From contig JAKUDP010000025.1 of the NCBI GenBank assembly GCA_022570795.1, forward strand, positions 139,001-203,000: DNA of 64,000 bases, read 5' to 3'. A program made the translations under genes and the position numbers. The notes below the pieces were generated by a model. The model was not told the DNA's origin. It worked only from the letters and a program-made list of their open reading frames with translations, and did no database searches. How positions within the stretch are numbered: position 1 is the first letter of the stretch; every line of letters starts with the position of its first letter. This document shows positions 50,611 to 62,065 of the stretch, one piece after another. The DNA is from Sphaerulina vaccinii. Taxonomy: Eukaryota; Ascomycota; Dothideomycetes; Mycosphaerellales; Mycosphaerellaceae.

Positions 50611-50811
50611 ATGTCTCTCTGGCAATCCTATCGCAACCTCCCACAAAAGACCCGCTTGCTCGTCGGCGGCGGAATCATGGCTTGGGGAGCTTTCGGTCTC
50701 TTCCTCTCAGACAAAGCAGAACAAGCATTCGGTTTCGTGCCTACGGAGCAGGATAAGGAGAAGCTACAGGAGGCTATACCGAAGATACATTTTATTGAGA
50801 AAGAGAAGTGA
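50611..50811 (+). CDS. 66-residue single-span microprotein, probably mitochondrial
   Basis: MSLWQSYRNLPQKTRLLVGG starts the protein, a short amphipathic basic N-terminus. Residues about 17-33 form one hydrophobic span (VGGGIMAWGAFGLFLSD). A charged helix, PTEQDKEKLQEAIPKIHFIE, ends it. The ATG at 50611 follows ccaacacaATG in good context. Similar small proteins of the mitochondrial inner membrane act as complex accessory or assembly factors, but I cannot name this one. The well-formed topology argues it is real. Confidence 0.6.
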   Translation: MSLWQSYRNLPQKTRLLVGGGIMAWGAFGLFLSDKAEQAFGFVPTEQDKEKLQEAIPKIHFIEKEK

Positions 50812-51518
50812 GCTCAAATTGCAGCGATGGTACACATAAGAGCAGTGGAGGAGAAGGAGGAGAAGATGCTAGATGAGGTCGACCGACACCAGAGAAGTTG
50901 AAGACATCTGCTACGAGTTTCACAATTTCAAGATGCAAAAGTATTCTGAAGCGCAGCATTGAAGTGCTCCATACTCATACCTTCCTGGTACAGATGAGGC
51001 TGTTGTCAATGCCCGGGAGCTCTCACCTCGCCGGTAAGCAAGTCATCCCGACTGGCGACATGGCTACACGAGGAAGGAAAGCAGTACGAGCGACGGAGAA
51101 GCATTCGAAGCCCCAGGACGATGACACGGTCAGGTGAGGCCAGAAGACATCGTAGCGGCACGAAAGGGGTCGTGAAGCATAGGAGGATCACATGGTGAAA
51201 CTGGAAGAGCCGGCTCCGGACATGGGAGGGCAGAGCGTTTGAGATTGTTTTGGCGTAGAGCCGTACAGCCATTATGAGGGACGAGTCGTCAGAAGCGAGT
51301 CACCCTGTTGCCAGTGGGCGGTGGTCTTCATCACAGAGTCGAAGCGAGGAGTCAAAGGAGGAAAACGCTTCCTGCGCTCCATCTCGAGCGAGACACGAGA
51401 ACTTGTCAATCGCGCGTTTCGAAGATGAATCAGATCCGTGGAACAAGTTGAAGCTCAAATCACAGTCAGAAACTCATATATAACACAAAATCGCTAGAGA
51501 ACTGCACCTATCTGGCAT
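50812..51518. other. Intergenic region
   Basis: 707 bases between convergent 3' ends, purine-rich on the + strand. No recognised gene, RNA or repeat. Confidence 0.4.
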
Positions 51519-52790
51519 CTACAACTTGCTCTTACCAACGATAAATCCATTGTTTCTCTGGATCCATTCAACAGCTCCACCAACAAGCTCATCAACAATG
51601 GCCTTTGCGGGCTTCTTGTCGTTCACAACAGCTGCAGCCTTACCCATAAGGAAAGGTCGTGCGTTGTCCATGGTGTCATCATCCACATCATCTCCCAGAC
51701 GCTCCATATCCCACTCGACTGGAATCGTTCCCTTGCTCGTGAGTTCCTTGATCTCGTTCTGTCGGTTCACCTCCCAGTTGTTAATGTATGGGTTGTTGCG
51801 GACGCGAAGTGGTCGGCCGGTGAAGATGATGGTGCGGATGTTGTCGTCGAAGCCAGATGTGCGGACGGCTTCTTGGTGAGCTTTTGGTGCGCCGGCTTCC
51901 TATAGAGCAAGAAGATACATGATTAGCCTGTGTTCAGCAGATGAAAGTGTTAGGTTAGGTATGCTTACATCTGCGAGAATGAATCGTGTTCCGACCCAGA
52001 CAGCGCTGGCTCCAAGGGCGAGTGCTGCTGCGAGGGACTGTCCGTTGAAGATACCACCTGCTGCGATGACCTGGACTGGCTGGCCAGTCATTGGGCTCTT
52101 GTGGCCCTCGACGAGCTTGGCGACTGCTGGGATGAGGATGGTCGTTGGGACATCTCCAGTGTGACCTCCACCCTCTCCTCCCTGTGCGCAGATCATGTCG
52201 GCTCCAAGCTCGAGGCACTTCTTGACGTGCTTTGGGTGACCGATCATGTTCATGTAGAGAACGCCGGCCTTGTGGAGCTTCTCGACGACGTGCTTTGGAG
52301 GCACACCAACAGCCGAGACGAAAAGACGGGCGCCGGACTCGATGGTGATGTCGATGAGCTCGTCGAGCTTTCCCTTGGTGTAGTCGTAGCTGTACTATGA
52401 TCAGAATCTGATATCCTTACACGTATGTCATGGATATGTCTTACTTGGTCTTTCGTGCACTGCCACCAACCTGTGGGAGCAGGAGATCCACACCGAATGG
52501 AGCATTCTTGTCGTCCAAAAAGCTCTTCAGCTCTGCAATCTGCTCCCTGAGCATGTCTGGAGTGTAGCCAACACCACCAATAACACCAATACCGCCTGCG
52601 TTGGTGACTGCGGCGGCGAGCTTCGGGCCAGCGGCTACGTTCATACCAGCAAGCATGACCGGGTGGTTGATCTTGAGCAGATCGGTCGTGACCGTACGGA
52701 GTTGCTCTGCATGGCTGTTAGTATGGTCCTCAGGATAGTCTGGTCTGCAGAACAAGCTAGAGGTGATGGCGACTTACGTGGAGATGCCAT
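51519..52790 (-). CDS. Nitronate monooxygenase (2-nitropropane dioxygenase family)
   Basis: Four exons on the minus strand, 52790-52778, 52706-52445, 52389-51969 and 51899-51519, give 358 residues. All introns have gtaag donors; one has a perfect tactaac branch site. The first exon is only 13 nt (MASP). The TIM-barrel flavoenzyme shows HPVMLAGMNVAAGPKLAAAV, NAGGIGVIGG, MICAQGGEGGGHTGDVPTTI with the family's catalytic-region His, and QVIAAGGIFNGQSLAAALAL before the FMN phosphate site. These enzymes oxidise propionate-3-nitronate and alkyl nitronates using FMN and O2, and so detoxify nitro compounds. Length and motifs are normal. Confidence 0.9.
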
Positions 52791-53421
52791 GGTTGCGGTA
52801 GTAGTGGTATACGGTTCTGTAGAGAGGTGTAGAATATCTTTACCAGTGTATCAGAAGGAGAAGAAAATGGAGTGGTAATAGTGTCAAAGAAACGAGCGGA
52901 GAGAGAGCAACACAGTGATCACACGCTTCTGCCGAGGCACTTCGAGGTATGTCGATCATGCGGCTGACATTGCCGACTCTTGTCTACTTGTTGGCCATGT
53001 CAGCTTTTATGTGAGACGACCTCGACTGTGGCAAGACGATTGCGCTTCCACGAGGGATTCCATGGAGAGCGTAAATACGAGCGGTCTGCTTGTGCCTGAC
53101 AATGCTCGTGATAGATGCTCGGTGTTGCTGTATTCATTATTGTCCGAGACTCGAAAGTCTGACCCCAGTCTTTTCGCTTGTGAAAGATGGGGAAGGCAAG
53201 GCGCGAGCCGCAAAACCTTCCTCGACTAAGTACAACATTGAAATTCTGCACAAAAGACGCGACAAACATGAAAAAATATGGCGACAACTTCCAACAGCAG
53301 ACTCCGACTTAATAGAAGCATCCACCATGGCTAGAAGCGACTCCTCCACCAGGATCCCGAACGCGAAGTGTGACCGCACACGAAAAAGTCTGCCTGAGAT
53401 TCTGTCTCCATAACCATCAGA
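52791..53421. promoter_or_regulatory. Divergent promoter region of the nitronate monooxygenase and FOL1
   Basis: 631 bases between divergent starts. No recognisable element or gene. Confidence 0.4.
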
Positions 53422-56400
53422 ATGTGGTCTCGCGGTTTGCTGAGATCATGCAGAGAATCACGCACATTCCATGGAGTGCAAAGATCATCTAGCTGCATTC
53501 TCAGAGCGCGGTTCCGCGGTCTGCATGCTGAGACGCAAGCTGATCGGAACCAGTCCGTGGATGCATCGTCCCCTCAACTTGGTATCGAAGATGCGCTGAG
53601 GCAATACGACAGCAGTAATGCCAAATTTCTTCCACGCCCAAAGGATCTCGCTACGCAGTCAGATCTATTCCCATGCAGTGGTCACAGCGATGGACACAAA
53701 CTGGTCACTCGCGTCAAGTCCGCTGACAACTTGTTGCAATACGATGTTACAGGATTTCGCATCAGAGAAAAGGAACATGGTGAAGGGATGATATTTTCGT
53801 TGTATGCTTCCTTCGAAAGCCGCTCTGGATCGTAGAGACTGATCTTTGCTAGTTCTGAGGTCTCCGACGCCAAGATAGGAGGAGCCCCTGTTAAGGCTCA
53901 TTCTGCCAAACTAGCACTGCGTGCACTTAATGGTACAGATACTGGTCATGCAGGAACCTTGATTCAGACGTCAGATCTTGTCCGATCGCTTGATCAAGCC
54001 GTTCAGAGCTCGAGAGAGCATGGCGTAGGTTGCTTATTGCTAGCAATTGGTTCACTGAAGACATATTTGCCGCCTGGAGCTATGTTCCATGTCATCACCA
54101 AGCATGCAGTGTTGGAACAGAAATTGAGAATCTCCGCCATGGTCAGAGCCGATAGCACTACGGTGGATGCCGTGTTATCTGGACTCACATATACGGACGT
54201 TACAGCAACCTTTGGAAACACGACGGTGACCATACCTACAATTAATGTGTCGATCCTTGCGAATTGTTCGACTGCCCTCGCTATCGGGTCTTCTGGCTCC
54301 TCCTTTCATCTCAAAGATGATATCTGGTACATTTCAGAGAACGCTGCAATGGTCATAGCACGGACAACTCAAGCCATGAATTTCAGCAGCTATGAGGAGA
54401 TGGCGAAAAGTGTTGCGGAGACACAGCTGCGCATATTGGAGTTTCGCACCCCGTGCCTCGATATTCAAGGAATTAGAGTGAAGATCCTAGGCTCGAGAGT
54501 CCTAGGCGCGGCAACGGTGGAGGCAAATGCGCTAGCACATTGGTCCAGTGATGACGACCATCAGAATCCTCTGACTCGCGAGGTGGACTTTAGTTGCGAG
54601 AAACCAGCTGCGCAACCCGATGGGACGAGGTCTATGGTCGAAAGGGAGGACGCAGAGTCTGGCGGCCCTGGCGATACAGCAGACTTGGTGGGAGAAGTGA
54701 ACAGCGGCGAGGATCCTGACACCAACGCGTACTCGCCAAGACCCATTCAATTGCATCCTATTCATCAAGATCAGGACCTGCAGTTCCGCTCACCCAACTT
54801 TCAGTAACAAACCCATGAAAGCTACGCTTCGAAACACTACTGACCATTATCAGGCTCAAAGCGCCAGAAGGCCGATTCTCCATGTACAACTTCATTGCGA
54901 CATGGCCAATGGACCACGGCGCTCAGCTTCGTCAGCTAACGCAGGGTGAAGTGCTACGCATGGCTGACAATGCGATATCAGGACCCCTCGATTCGATCGT
55001 CAAGCTAAAAGAAGCCGCTGAACGCCTTCGGAGGTCCATACCAGGAGTGCCCTCTATTCAATTCAGGCTCATTGCACCTACCAAACAGGTCGCTACGGAT
55101 TTGATGGTACAGGAGCCATGGCCAATACAAGACCTTCACACCAACGTGCCTGTTGGAGGTTCGGAGTTCTCATTGAGGTCAAATTGGGTGCCAGTCGAAA
55201 CAACGCGATGGATGCGTGATCTATCCAGCGCCCATGTCAACGTACTGATGAGGTTCTCTGCTGAATTCAGCTCAGTATCTTCTGCGTCGAGCGGACCCGA
55301 TGCTACCACTTATCATATGGTAGTGTCTGCTATCAGCGCGCATATCTGTGCTGTCATGAAGGAAGGTCATCCAGCGCCGCCGGAGGGGCTCGCAAGCCAA
55401 TGTGTAGCGGCGATCATAGAGTCCCCACTACTGGCAGGTATAGCGAAGTTTACATCTGTGAAGGTCCGCCTGGGTTGCGACAGTATACCTGGCAAGCCAA
55501 CAGCGGACACTCAACCACCCGGTAAGCACATGGTGACTGCGAAAGGCTCGGGCCAGGGCCGAGTCATCATTGCACTGGGTAGTAATCTGGGCGATCGCGT
55601 GGCGAACATCGAAGCTGCCTGCGGTCTCATCATCGATGATCCAGATTTGGAACTATGCGATACCAGTCCGCTCTACGAGACTCGGCCTATGTACTACGAG
55701 GACCAGGGAACCTTCGTCAACGGCGTCTGCTCAGTAAGTTGAGAATTGTATTGCCCGATTCTTCCCAACTGACATAGTCCAGATCTTTTCTTCCTTAACT
55801 CCTACCCAGCTGCTCGATCGTCTTCAGAGTTTCGAGAATGCACTTGGACGTGTGAAGCTCATCGACAAGGGCCCGAGAAACATCGATCTGGACATAGTCA
55901 CGTATGGCCCCACCACCATACGAACAGACCGCCTTATCATTCCGCACAAGCTTATGCTGGAGAGGGAATTTGTGCTTCGACCTCTTTGCGAGTGCGTGCA
56001 AAATTCCCACATGGCGATTGTATACTGACCATTATGTAGCATGTCCCGTTCGGAACGACACCCGGTGACAGGAAAGAATCTCTTACAGCATCTCGAAGAG
56101 CTAGTCACTGGCGAACCCTCGATGTTCCCAATCACGCCGCTTGCGCCCGAAAGTGAACCACTCCGATCACTGGACCCGGCTAGAAGGACGCAAGTCATGT
56201 CCATACTGAACGTAACACCGGACTCCTTCTCCGATGGAGGCGCCAACAAACCAACAGACCTCGACGCATTGAGAACTACCATCTCATCTCACATCGCGGC
56301 CGGCGCAACAATCATCGACATAGGAGGCCAGTCCTCACGACCAAACGCACCGGACGTCACAGCTGACGAAGAGCTCGCGCGCATCCTCCCAGCAATCTCC

Positions 56401-57096
56401 ATATTGAAGTCTCTCCCGGCAGCCAAACACATATCAATCAGCATCGACACCTACCGCGCCTCAGTCGCAGAAGCCGCAATAAAAGCCGGCGCACACATAA
56501 TCAACGACATCTCAGCCGGTCTCCTCGACCCAGAGATGTTACCAACCATCGCCCGTCTAGGTTGCACATATATTATGATGCATATGCGCGGTACACCCGC
56601 AACCATGCAAAATACAGAGAACACCACCTACCCAGACGGCCTCATCTCCACAGTAGCGAAAGAACTCCTCCAGCGAACTTACGCTGCCCAAGCAGCAGGC
56701 ATCAAACGCTGGCGCATCATATTGGATCCCGGCATAGGCTTCGCGAAAACCGTAGAGCAAAACGCAGAATTGCTCGGTCGATTTGCTGAGCTCAGGAATC
56801 ACGAGAAGTTGAAAACTTATCCTTGGCTCGTGGGATCGAGTCGGAAAGGTTTCATAGGAAAATTGACAGGAGTTGAAGATGCCAGAGATCGCATCGAAGG
56901 GACTGCTGCTACTGTCACAGCAGCTGTGGCTGGTGGAGCTGAGATTGTAAGAGTGCATGATATCAAAGAGATGGTTAGGGTTGTCAGGATGGCGGATGCT
57001 ATGTATAGAAGAAGTCCGGCGACAACAGTTGATGAGAGGAGGGATAGTAAGGATGTTCGGGAGCAGGAACATGAAGGGGAAGATGAGCAGAAGTAG
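53422..57096 (+). CDS. FOL1: Trifunctional folate synthesis protein Fol1 (DHNA/HPPK/DHPS)
   Basis: Exons 53422-53801, 53853-54803, 54854-55733, 55783-55991 and 56040-57096 join with matching phases to 1158 residues. The N-terminus (MWSRGLLRSCRESRTFHG) is presequence-like, consistent with a mitochondrial location. The HPPK part has VIIALGSNLGDRVANIEAAC, SPLYETRPMYYEDQGTFVNG and GPRNIDLDIVTYG. The DHPS part has SILNVTPDSFSDGG, TIIDIGGQSSRP, IRWRIILDPGIGFAKT-like RWRIILDPGIGFAK and WLVGSSRKGFIGKLTG. The protein makes dihydropteroate from dihydroneopterin and is the target of sulfonamides. The first 700 residues, where two DHNA-aldolase (FolB) domains are expected, are strongly diverged; only fragments such as SSYEEMAKSVAETQL look FolB-like. 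Confidence 0.9.
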
Positions 57097-58060
57097 TGAA
57101 ACAGACTGCTTTGCTCGGGATGACATAGAAAGCGCATGTCTTTGCAGCATTGTGCAGCATTGCGCCATAAACAAAGACCTGACACTTCAAGCATCCAGGA
57201 CTTCATGCTAGCCAGACCCATGTCACGAGCCTTGTCATGATGTCCTTCCAACGCTCGAGGAAGATGGAGATTGCCGACATGCTATGTCTTTGCCCTCAAT
57301 TGCTTGGTGCATTTCTAACCGCAGAGAGTTTTGATTAAGGGTGACTCCAAGAATAGTCCTCTCTGTTCTCGGAATCTGCTGCAATATAACTTAGACCCCG
57401 CCTCTGCTGCCGTAGTCAGAGCAGATTGCTGTGAGAAGCCGGCCAGAATCAATTGCGCTAGCCCTCGTTCTCTTCTGTCATCCTCATAAACATTATCCTT
57501 GCCCTCCACCTACCCACCTCCGTATATTTCTCCACACTGCTCATCACTTAACAATCTTCCTTGGCCTAATGGGTAGAGTCCTTAGCTCGGTAGTATCACT
57601 AACGTTGGAACAGTCTTCTGATCAACAAATACTCAACAGTCATTCATCATTCGACTAATGTTGTTATTAGTATAGAAAACTTCTTCTTCGCACTAACAAG
57701 TCTTCGGTATAGCTGATGATGCTTATTAGTCGATTGTTCTTGCTCTGCGGCCACGAGAACTTCTCCACGTCTTGTCTCAGCAGTGATGAGCCTGGAGAGA
57801 GTCAATACTCTTCCATTACAAGATCACTTCCCATGATTGCGCTCAGTACAGCTCTCAAAAAGCTGAAGTTGAACAAAATTCTATTCTCATGATGATGATG
57901 ATGTTCGTATAGACATTACTCCGACCTAACGAACAGCGGACCCGTAGCCTTCCTCTCTACAAGACGTGAAGCGTCTGTCGCAGCCTCAGTTCCCGCCTGT
58001 TGCTTCTCCGCCTCCCGTACGAACAGCGCAATCGCAATGCTCTCTGAGGAGCTGAAGCGC
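57097..58060. other. Intergenic region
   Basis: 964 bases between convergent FOL1 and SNX4. T/C-rich around 57460-57700, with a short ATG trinucleotide run (gatgatgatgatg) at about 57892-57905. A tRNA A-box-like ggcctaatgggtagag at 57563-57578 has no matching B-box. No gene was seen. Confidence 0.4.
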
Positions 58061-59860
58061 CTATGCCTCATCCCTCGCAGCCTTTACTTCAGCCTGTTGT
58101 TTCTCCATGTCCTCCACGAACTTTTCCCATATGCTGATATTCCCCTTGAAGAACTTGATATTGGCATCAGCTAGCCCACCAAGTTCGTCTCGGAACTCAA
58201 CAGCCTTTATTCTTTCAAAGTCGCCCACCTCCTTCACGACTTCTACGTCAAATGCCTCTGATGTCTTCTTGGCAGCTTCAACTTCAGTCGTCAATCTTGA
58301 GATCTCCACTTCCAGTTTCCGCTGTCGTGCCCGTCTCGATTGTTCGTGATCGATGCCTCGCACGTCCTCGATCTTTTGGCGTATGAATCCGCCAGCACCG
58401 GTCGAGCCATGGCTTGCGAGTGTGTTTCGCTCATCTGCGGCCTTTGTAAGGTAGTCTGTCAGAGCCTCGAAGTCAAGCTGCTTCTGCTCCCTCGTCTTGA
58501 GCAGAGCCTTGACAGAGAATATATAAGCTTCCATGTCCTTCAGCGAGCCAAGATAGTCTTGGTCTGTGAAGTCTTTCAGCCCTTGCCAGCCCTCACTTGT
58601 GCTGTTGACAGAGGTTGCGAACTTGGTCAGTTCATCGTTCACACCAGGTTCTAGCGCAGCGAGCTTCTGGAACTGCTCTGCAAGATCACGATAGTCGTTC
58701 TCGAGATCACCTTCCCTCTTCGCTACTCGTGCAACCGTTTTGCTGACTGTCCCGAGATCATCGTCGAGCTTAGATGCTCGATCGTTCACGTCTGAGAACT
58801 TCTTGTCGGTCTTGTGCGGTTTCGTGAATGCATTCAAGAAACCATCTGTCCAGCTTTCAAGTACACCTCCGCCGCCCCCATCACTGCCACTCATTCCGCG
58901 ATTCGGTCGGCTCTTCATGGTTGCATTCCAGTCGCTCGATTCTAGAAATAGTGTGAGAAGCGTCGCTCTTCTTAATACAGGATGTAGTGTTAGCCTCTTC
59001 AAGAAGCGGTTCAGGGAGTGAGCTCTCCGTGCTGTGAAGTCGGGTCCAAAGCGGTCTCCTCGCACATATGACATGTTATGCTTGTCTGGTAGAGGCGCCA
59101 CAGCGCATTGAGGGTACTCCTTTGCGAGTGTTCTGTACAGAAAGACAAAATCTGTGAAGCGCCGCCGTACACTGGTATGCGAGTTCTGGTATGACTTGAA
59201 GTCTGTGTCTGTGGTGACCAGGTAGGAGACATACACAGTCTGCGTGCCCTCTCCTTCCTTCTGTGGGCTGCTCACAGTACATTCGAGTCGACCTCGTGCT
59301 CCTGGTCCAGCCAGGTCTACCGAGTCTGCATTCTCGCCAGCCTGCTGCCATTCCGGACTGTCATAGTCGTTGCTGCTGCGCCCAGCGCCGTCCATGGTGC
59401 CGGAGCCTGGACGTGCAGGCAAGCGATTCTCGAATCTCTTCTGCGGTTGCCGCTGGTACTTTCTGAACTTCTTGCGCAAGTTCGAGCTGAGGCCTCCTAC
59501 AGCGCCGTCCTCGTTAGGGGAGTCGTGGCCTTCGTAGTGCGATTCTGGCAGCTGATTGTTGTCGATGTGCTCAAAGTCGTCCTCGTCTGGGTCACTTCCG
59601 GTTGGCGAGCGCAGGTCGATGTCGGCGATGGAGCTGCGTGCGGACGAAACCGACGACGCCTCGGAGTGATCAATGGTGGGCAACTGGGAGAAGTCTGGTT
59701 GTGTTATGGTGTCGTCGGATTTCCAGATGTTGTGGAAGTTCAGGTCGTGGTGGTTGCTCTCGGTTGAGTCAGTAGAACTAGTAGAACTCGAACTAGCTCG
59801 ACCATGTGCAGCCTGAGTCTGGGCCCGTGCTTGTGCTGCGCTGGGATTGGCGACGTTCAT
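58061..59860 (-). CDS. ATG24: Sorting nexin Snx4/Atg24 (PX-BAR)
   Basis: 599 residues from ATG 59860; the frame is open two codons further but with GTG. The N-terminal 190 residues are disordered and Ser/Asp-rich. The PX domain follows: LECTVSSPQ, TDTDFKSYQNSHTSVRRRFTDFVFLYRTL with the RRF phosphoinositide-binding Arg, and PPLPDK-like VAPLPDKHNMSYVRGDRF. A BAR domain of about 260 residues runs to the end (DRASKLDDDLGTVSKTVARV to EKFVEDMEKQQAEVKAARDE). Snx4 binds PI3P on endosomes with a partner nexin, retrieves SNAREs from the vacuolar route and supports selective autophagy. The order and length are normal. Confidence 0.92.
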   Translation of the reverse strand: MNVANPSAAQARAQTQAAHGRASSSSTSSTDSTESNHHDLNFHNIWKSDDTITQPDFSQLPTIDHSEASSVSSARSSIADIDLRSPTGSDPDEDDFEHIDNNQLPESHYEGHDSPNEDGAVGGLSSNLRKKFRKYQRQPQKRFENRLPARPGSGTMDGAGRSSNDYDSPEWQQAGENADSVDLAGPGARGRLECTVSSPQKEGEGTQTVYVSYLVTTDTDFKSYQNSHTSVRRRFTDFVFLYRTLAKEYPQCAVAPLPDKHNMSYVRGDRFGPDFTARRAHSLNRFLKRLTLHPVLRRATLLTLFLESSDWNATMKSRPNRGMSGSDGGGGGVLESWTDGFLNAFTKPHKTDKKFSDVNDRASKLDDDLGTVSKTVARVAKREGDLENDYRDLAEQFQKLAALEPGVNDELTKFATSVNSTSEGWQGLKDFTDQDYLGSLKDMEAYIFSVKALLKTREQKQLDFEALTDYLTKAADERNTLASHGSTGAGGFIRQKIEDVRGIDHEQSRRARQRKLEVEISRLTTEVEAAKKTSEAFDVEVVKEVGDFERIKAVEFRDELGGLADANIKFFKGNISIWEKFVEDMEKQQAEVKAARDEA

Positions 59861-60139
59861 CTTCACGTGTACTTGTGTTCATGTGTTCATGTTTGTTATA
59901 TGTTGATCTTATGAACTTGGGATGGAGAGAGATGAGATCGATCAATCTCAACATTGATGCTGCCTTCCCTCGAAGCATTAGAAGTTGTTCAATTGTACTC
60001 ATCAACAGAGGCAGAGACAAACAGAGGAAGCTGCGTCATCTTTGGCCAAGCTCGAAAGAGAGAAGAGATGATCTGATTGTTGATTGTTACATGTACATGT
60101 ACTCACTTACACCTCTCATCACATGAAAGGGGGTTAGAC

Positions 60140-61063
60140 ATGGCAGAACACGCAGCGTGGGAAGATGTGTTGACGTGGATGTTCTCTCCCAACTGGTCCA
60201 CCATCATCCTCGCTGTCATCGTCGCCTTTACGCTGCCCATCCTCATCCACAGCTACCTCTACAAGAAAGCTGTTGCCAAAGAAGTTCCTAGCTTTCTACT
60301 CACAGGACCCAGTGGAGCAGGCAAGACGAGTCTCTTGACATTGGTATAGCTTACCATACACATTATATCAGATAGTGTACTAATAGGAGGATAGTTCTCA
60401 ACCGGCTCCGCAACATCAACCTACACCTCCCAATCGCCCTCCTCAGCCCTCATCAAACTCCCCGACCAAATCCGCACACACGAAGACAAATACCGCTCAG
60501 AAAACGACAACGCCCCTCGACCAACTCTCAAAATCATCGACACACCCGGCCACGGAAAGCTACGACACCATGCCCTCACCACTTTGACAGAAGCCACAGC
60601 ACTCACAGGAGTGATCTTCATGGTCGATAGCGCTGCAGCAAGCCTAACAGAAACCGCCGAATATCTCCATGATCTATTGTTGCAACTACAAAAGAGACAT
60701 ACACAAAATCGAACGAGTAAAGGTCCTACAGCTATACCCGTACTCGTAGCGGCGAATAAGCAGGATATCTTCTCTGCTGCTCCGACGAGTTTGTTGAAGA
60801 CGAAATTGGAAGAGGAGGTGGGGAGGATACGTGAGACGAGGAGTAAAGGTATTACTGGCGTAGGAGGAGGTGGTATGGCAGAAGATGATGCAGGAGGGGA
60901 TGATGAGGATAATTGGTTAGGGGAGTATGGAAGTAAAGAGTTCAAATTTGGGCAGATGGAAGAACATGGTGTAGATGTGAAGTTGATCGGAGGGAATGTA
61001 AAAGATGGAGAGAAGAAGGGACATGTTGATGGGTGGTGGGTCTGGATTGGGGAGAATTTGTGA
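60140..61063 (+). CDS. SRP102: Signal recognition particle receptor subunit beta
   Basis: Exons 60140-60343 and 60395-61063 give 290 residues. The intron is gtatag...gatag, phase 0, with a tactaat-like branch site. A membrane anchor lies at about 20-42 (TIILAVIVAFTLPILIHSYL). The small-GTPase fold has P-loop LTGPSGAGKTSLLTL, G3 IIDTPGHGKLR (DTPG) and G4 VLVAANKQD. A long charged, Gly-rich insertion lies before the C-terminal WWVWIGENL helix. SRbeta anchors the SRP receptor alpha subunit at the ER and takes part in co-translational targeting. The symbol is by yeast orthology. Confidence 0.9.
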
Positions 61064-62065
61064 ACGCTCCGAATATCAGCAGGACCCAATTGACTCCAAT
61101 CTCAAGTCATCACGATCATGAGCAGCTCTTGACTGAAGAAGTGAAACGATGATGAGTTGCTCTACCAGCCAAGCGGAGTCATTACTACTGGTCTACCAAA
61201 ACCCTTTTGAGACGCCGGCAGCCTACACGCCACGATGATTGTGGCCAATCTGTCCAGACTGGTCCGTGAACGAGGACAGAAAACTTTACTTACTCAACGA
61301 GTATACTCATCATGGCTTGTAGATCTTGGTATAGACCCACTACCCACTGGCCTTAGGGTTGCCCGAAACCACTCAGACAGCGATCTACCTCTATCTTCTG
61401 GTCGAAGTAGGGACACACAGAATGCGACGTCCACCCGTAAGTATATGAGCACGCTCATAAGTTGGGTGAACTTTCTACTCATTTCATCTCACACTTATGA
61501 GTACACGAAAGACAGCCTACTTACGGGTTCTTACAAGTTGAGTTCTCGCACTCAGTCACAGACCATTTCGAACAAGGTCACTTGACATGATCGTTGCCGC
61601 TCTCTCTCTCTCTCTCCGCTATCTTGCGCTGTCTATGCTACTACGAGTATCTTTAGGGTGCTGATAAACCCGACACTGTAGAACGGAGAGGTTGCATTTA
61701 AACACTAGCTTCGTGTCCAAAGTCTTTCGCAGCTACTGCCCTTTAGGCAGCCCGGAGCGACGACAGCGTGCACCGGCAACGACCAATTCTTTCGAGCCCT
61801 GTGGTCCGAAGCTATCATCTTAAGGACCCTTGGCTTCAGAGCCCTCGCGGTATGCAGCTCAAGTTCTTGGATGGCCCCTCGGGTAAACTTTAATGTGTCT
61901 GGAACTGGCAAACACAAAGACTGACCTCATATATGACATAGCTGCCTCTCATATGTTGCTCGCTGAGCGCTTTATGTAGGAAATGTAAGGGCATATGTGA
62001 GTCGCTCTCTTTGCTTTAGAATTCCCTCTTGAACATTAACACATACTCAGAGACCACTCATAATC
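61064..62065. other. Intergenic region with an interrupted palindrome
   Basis: 1.0 kb with no convincing gene. It contains the nested inverted repeat at 61433-61528 (listed separately) and a (CT)n microsatellite at about 61600-61616. A 116-codon frame from ATG 61235 spans the palindrome and has no recognisable domain. Confidence 0.4.
61433..61528. repeat. Nested inverted repeat (about 96 bp)
   Basis: acccgtaagta at 61433-61443 pairs exactly with 61518-61528, and ctcataagt at 61454-61462 pairs exactly with 61493-61501. The arms are separated by unequal gaps, so the structure is an imperfect cruciform. It could be a decayed fold-back element or a terminator-like structure; no target duplication was identified. 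Confidence 0.5.

Noticed and set aside
57555..57630. tRNA A-box-like ggcctaatgggtagag.
   Set aside because: There is no matching B-box or closing acceptor stem.
61235..61585. A 116-codon ATG-initiated frame.
   Set aside because: It spans a palindrome, is Ser/Thr-rich without a domain and has no supporting splice or composition signal.
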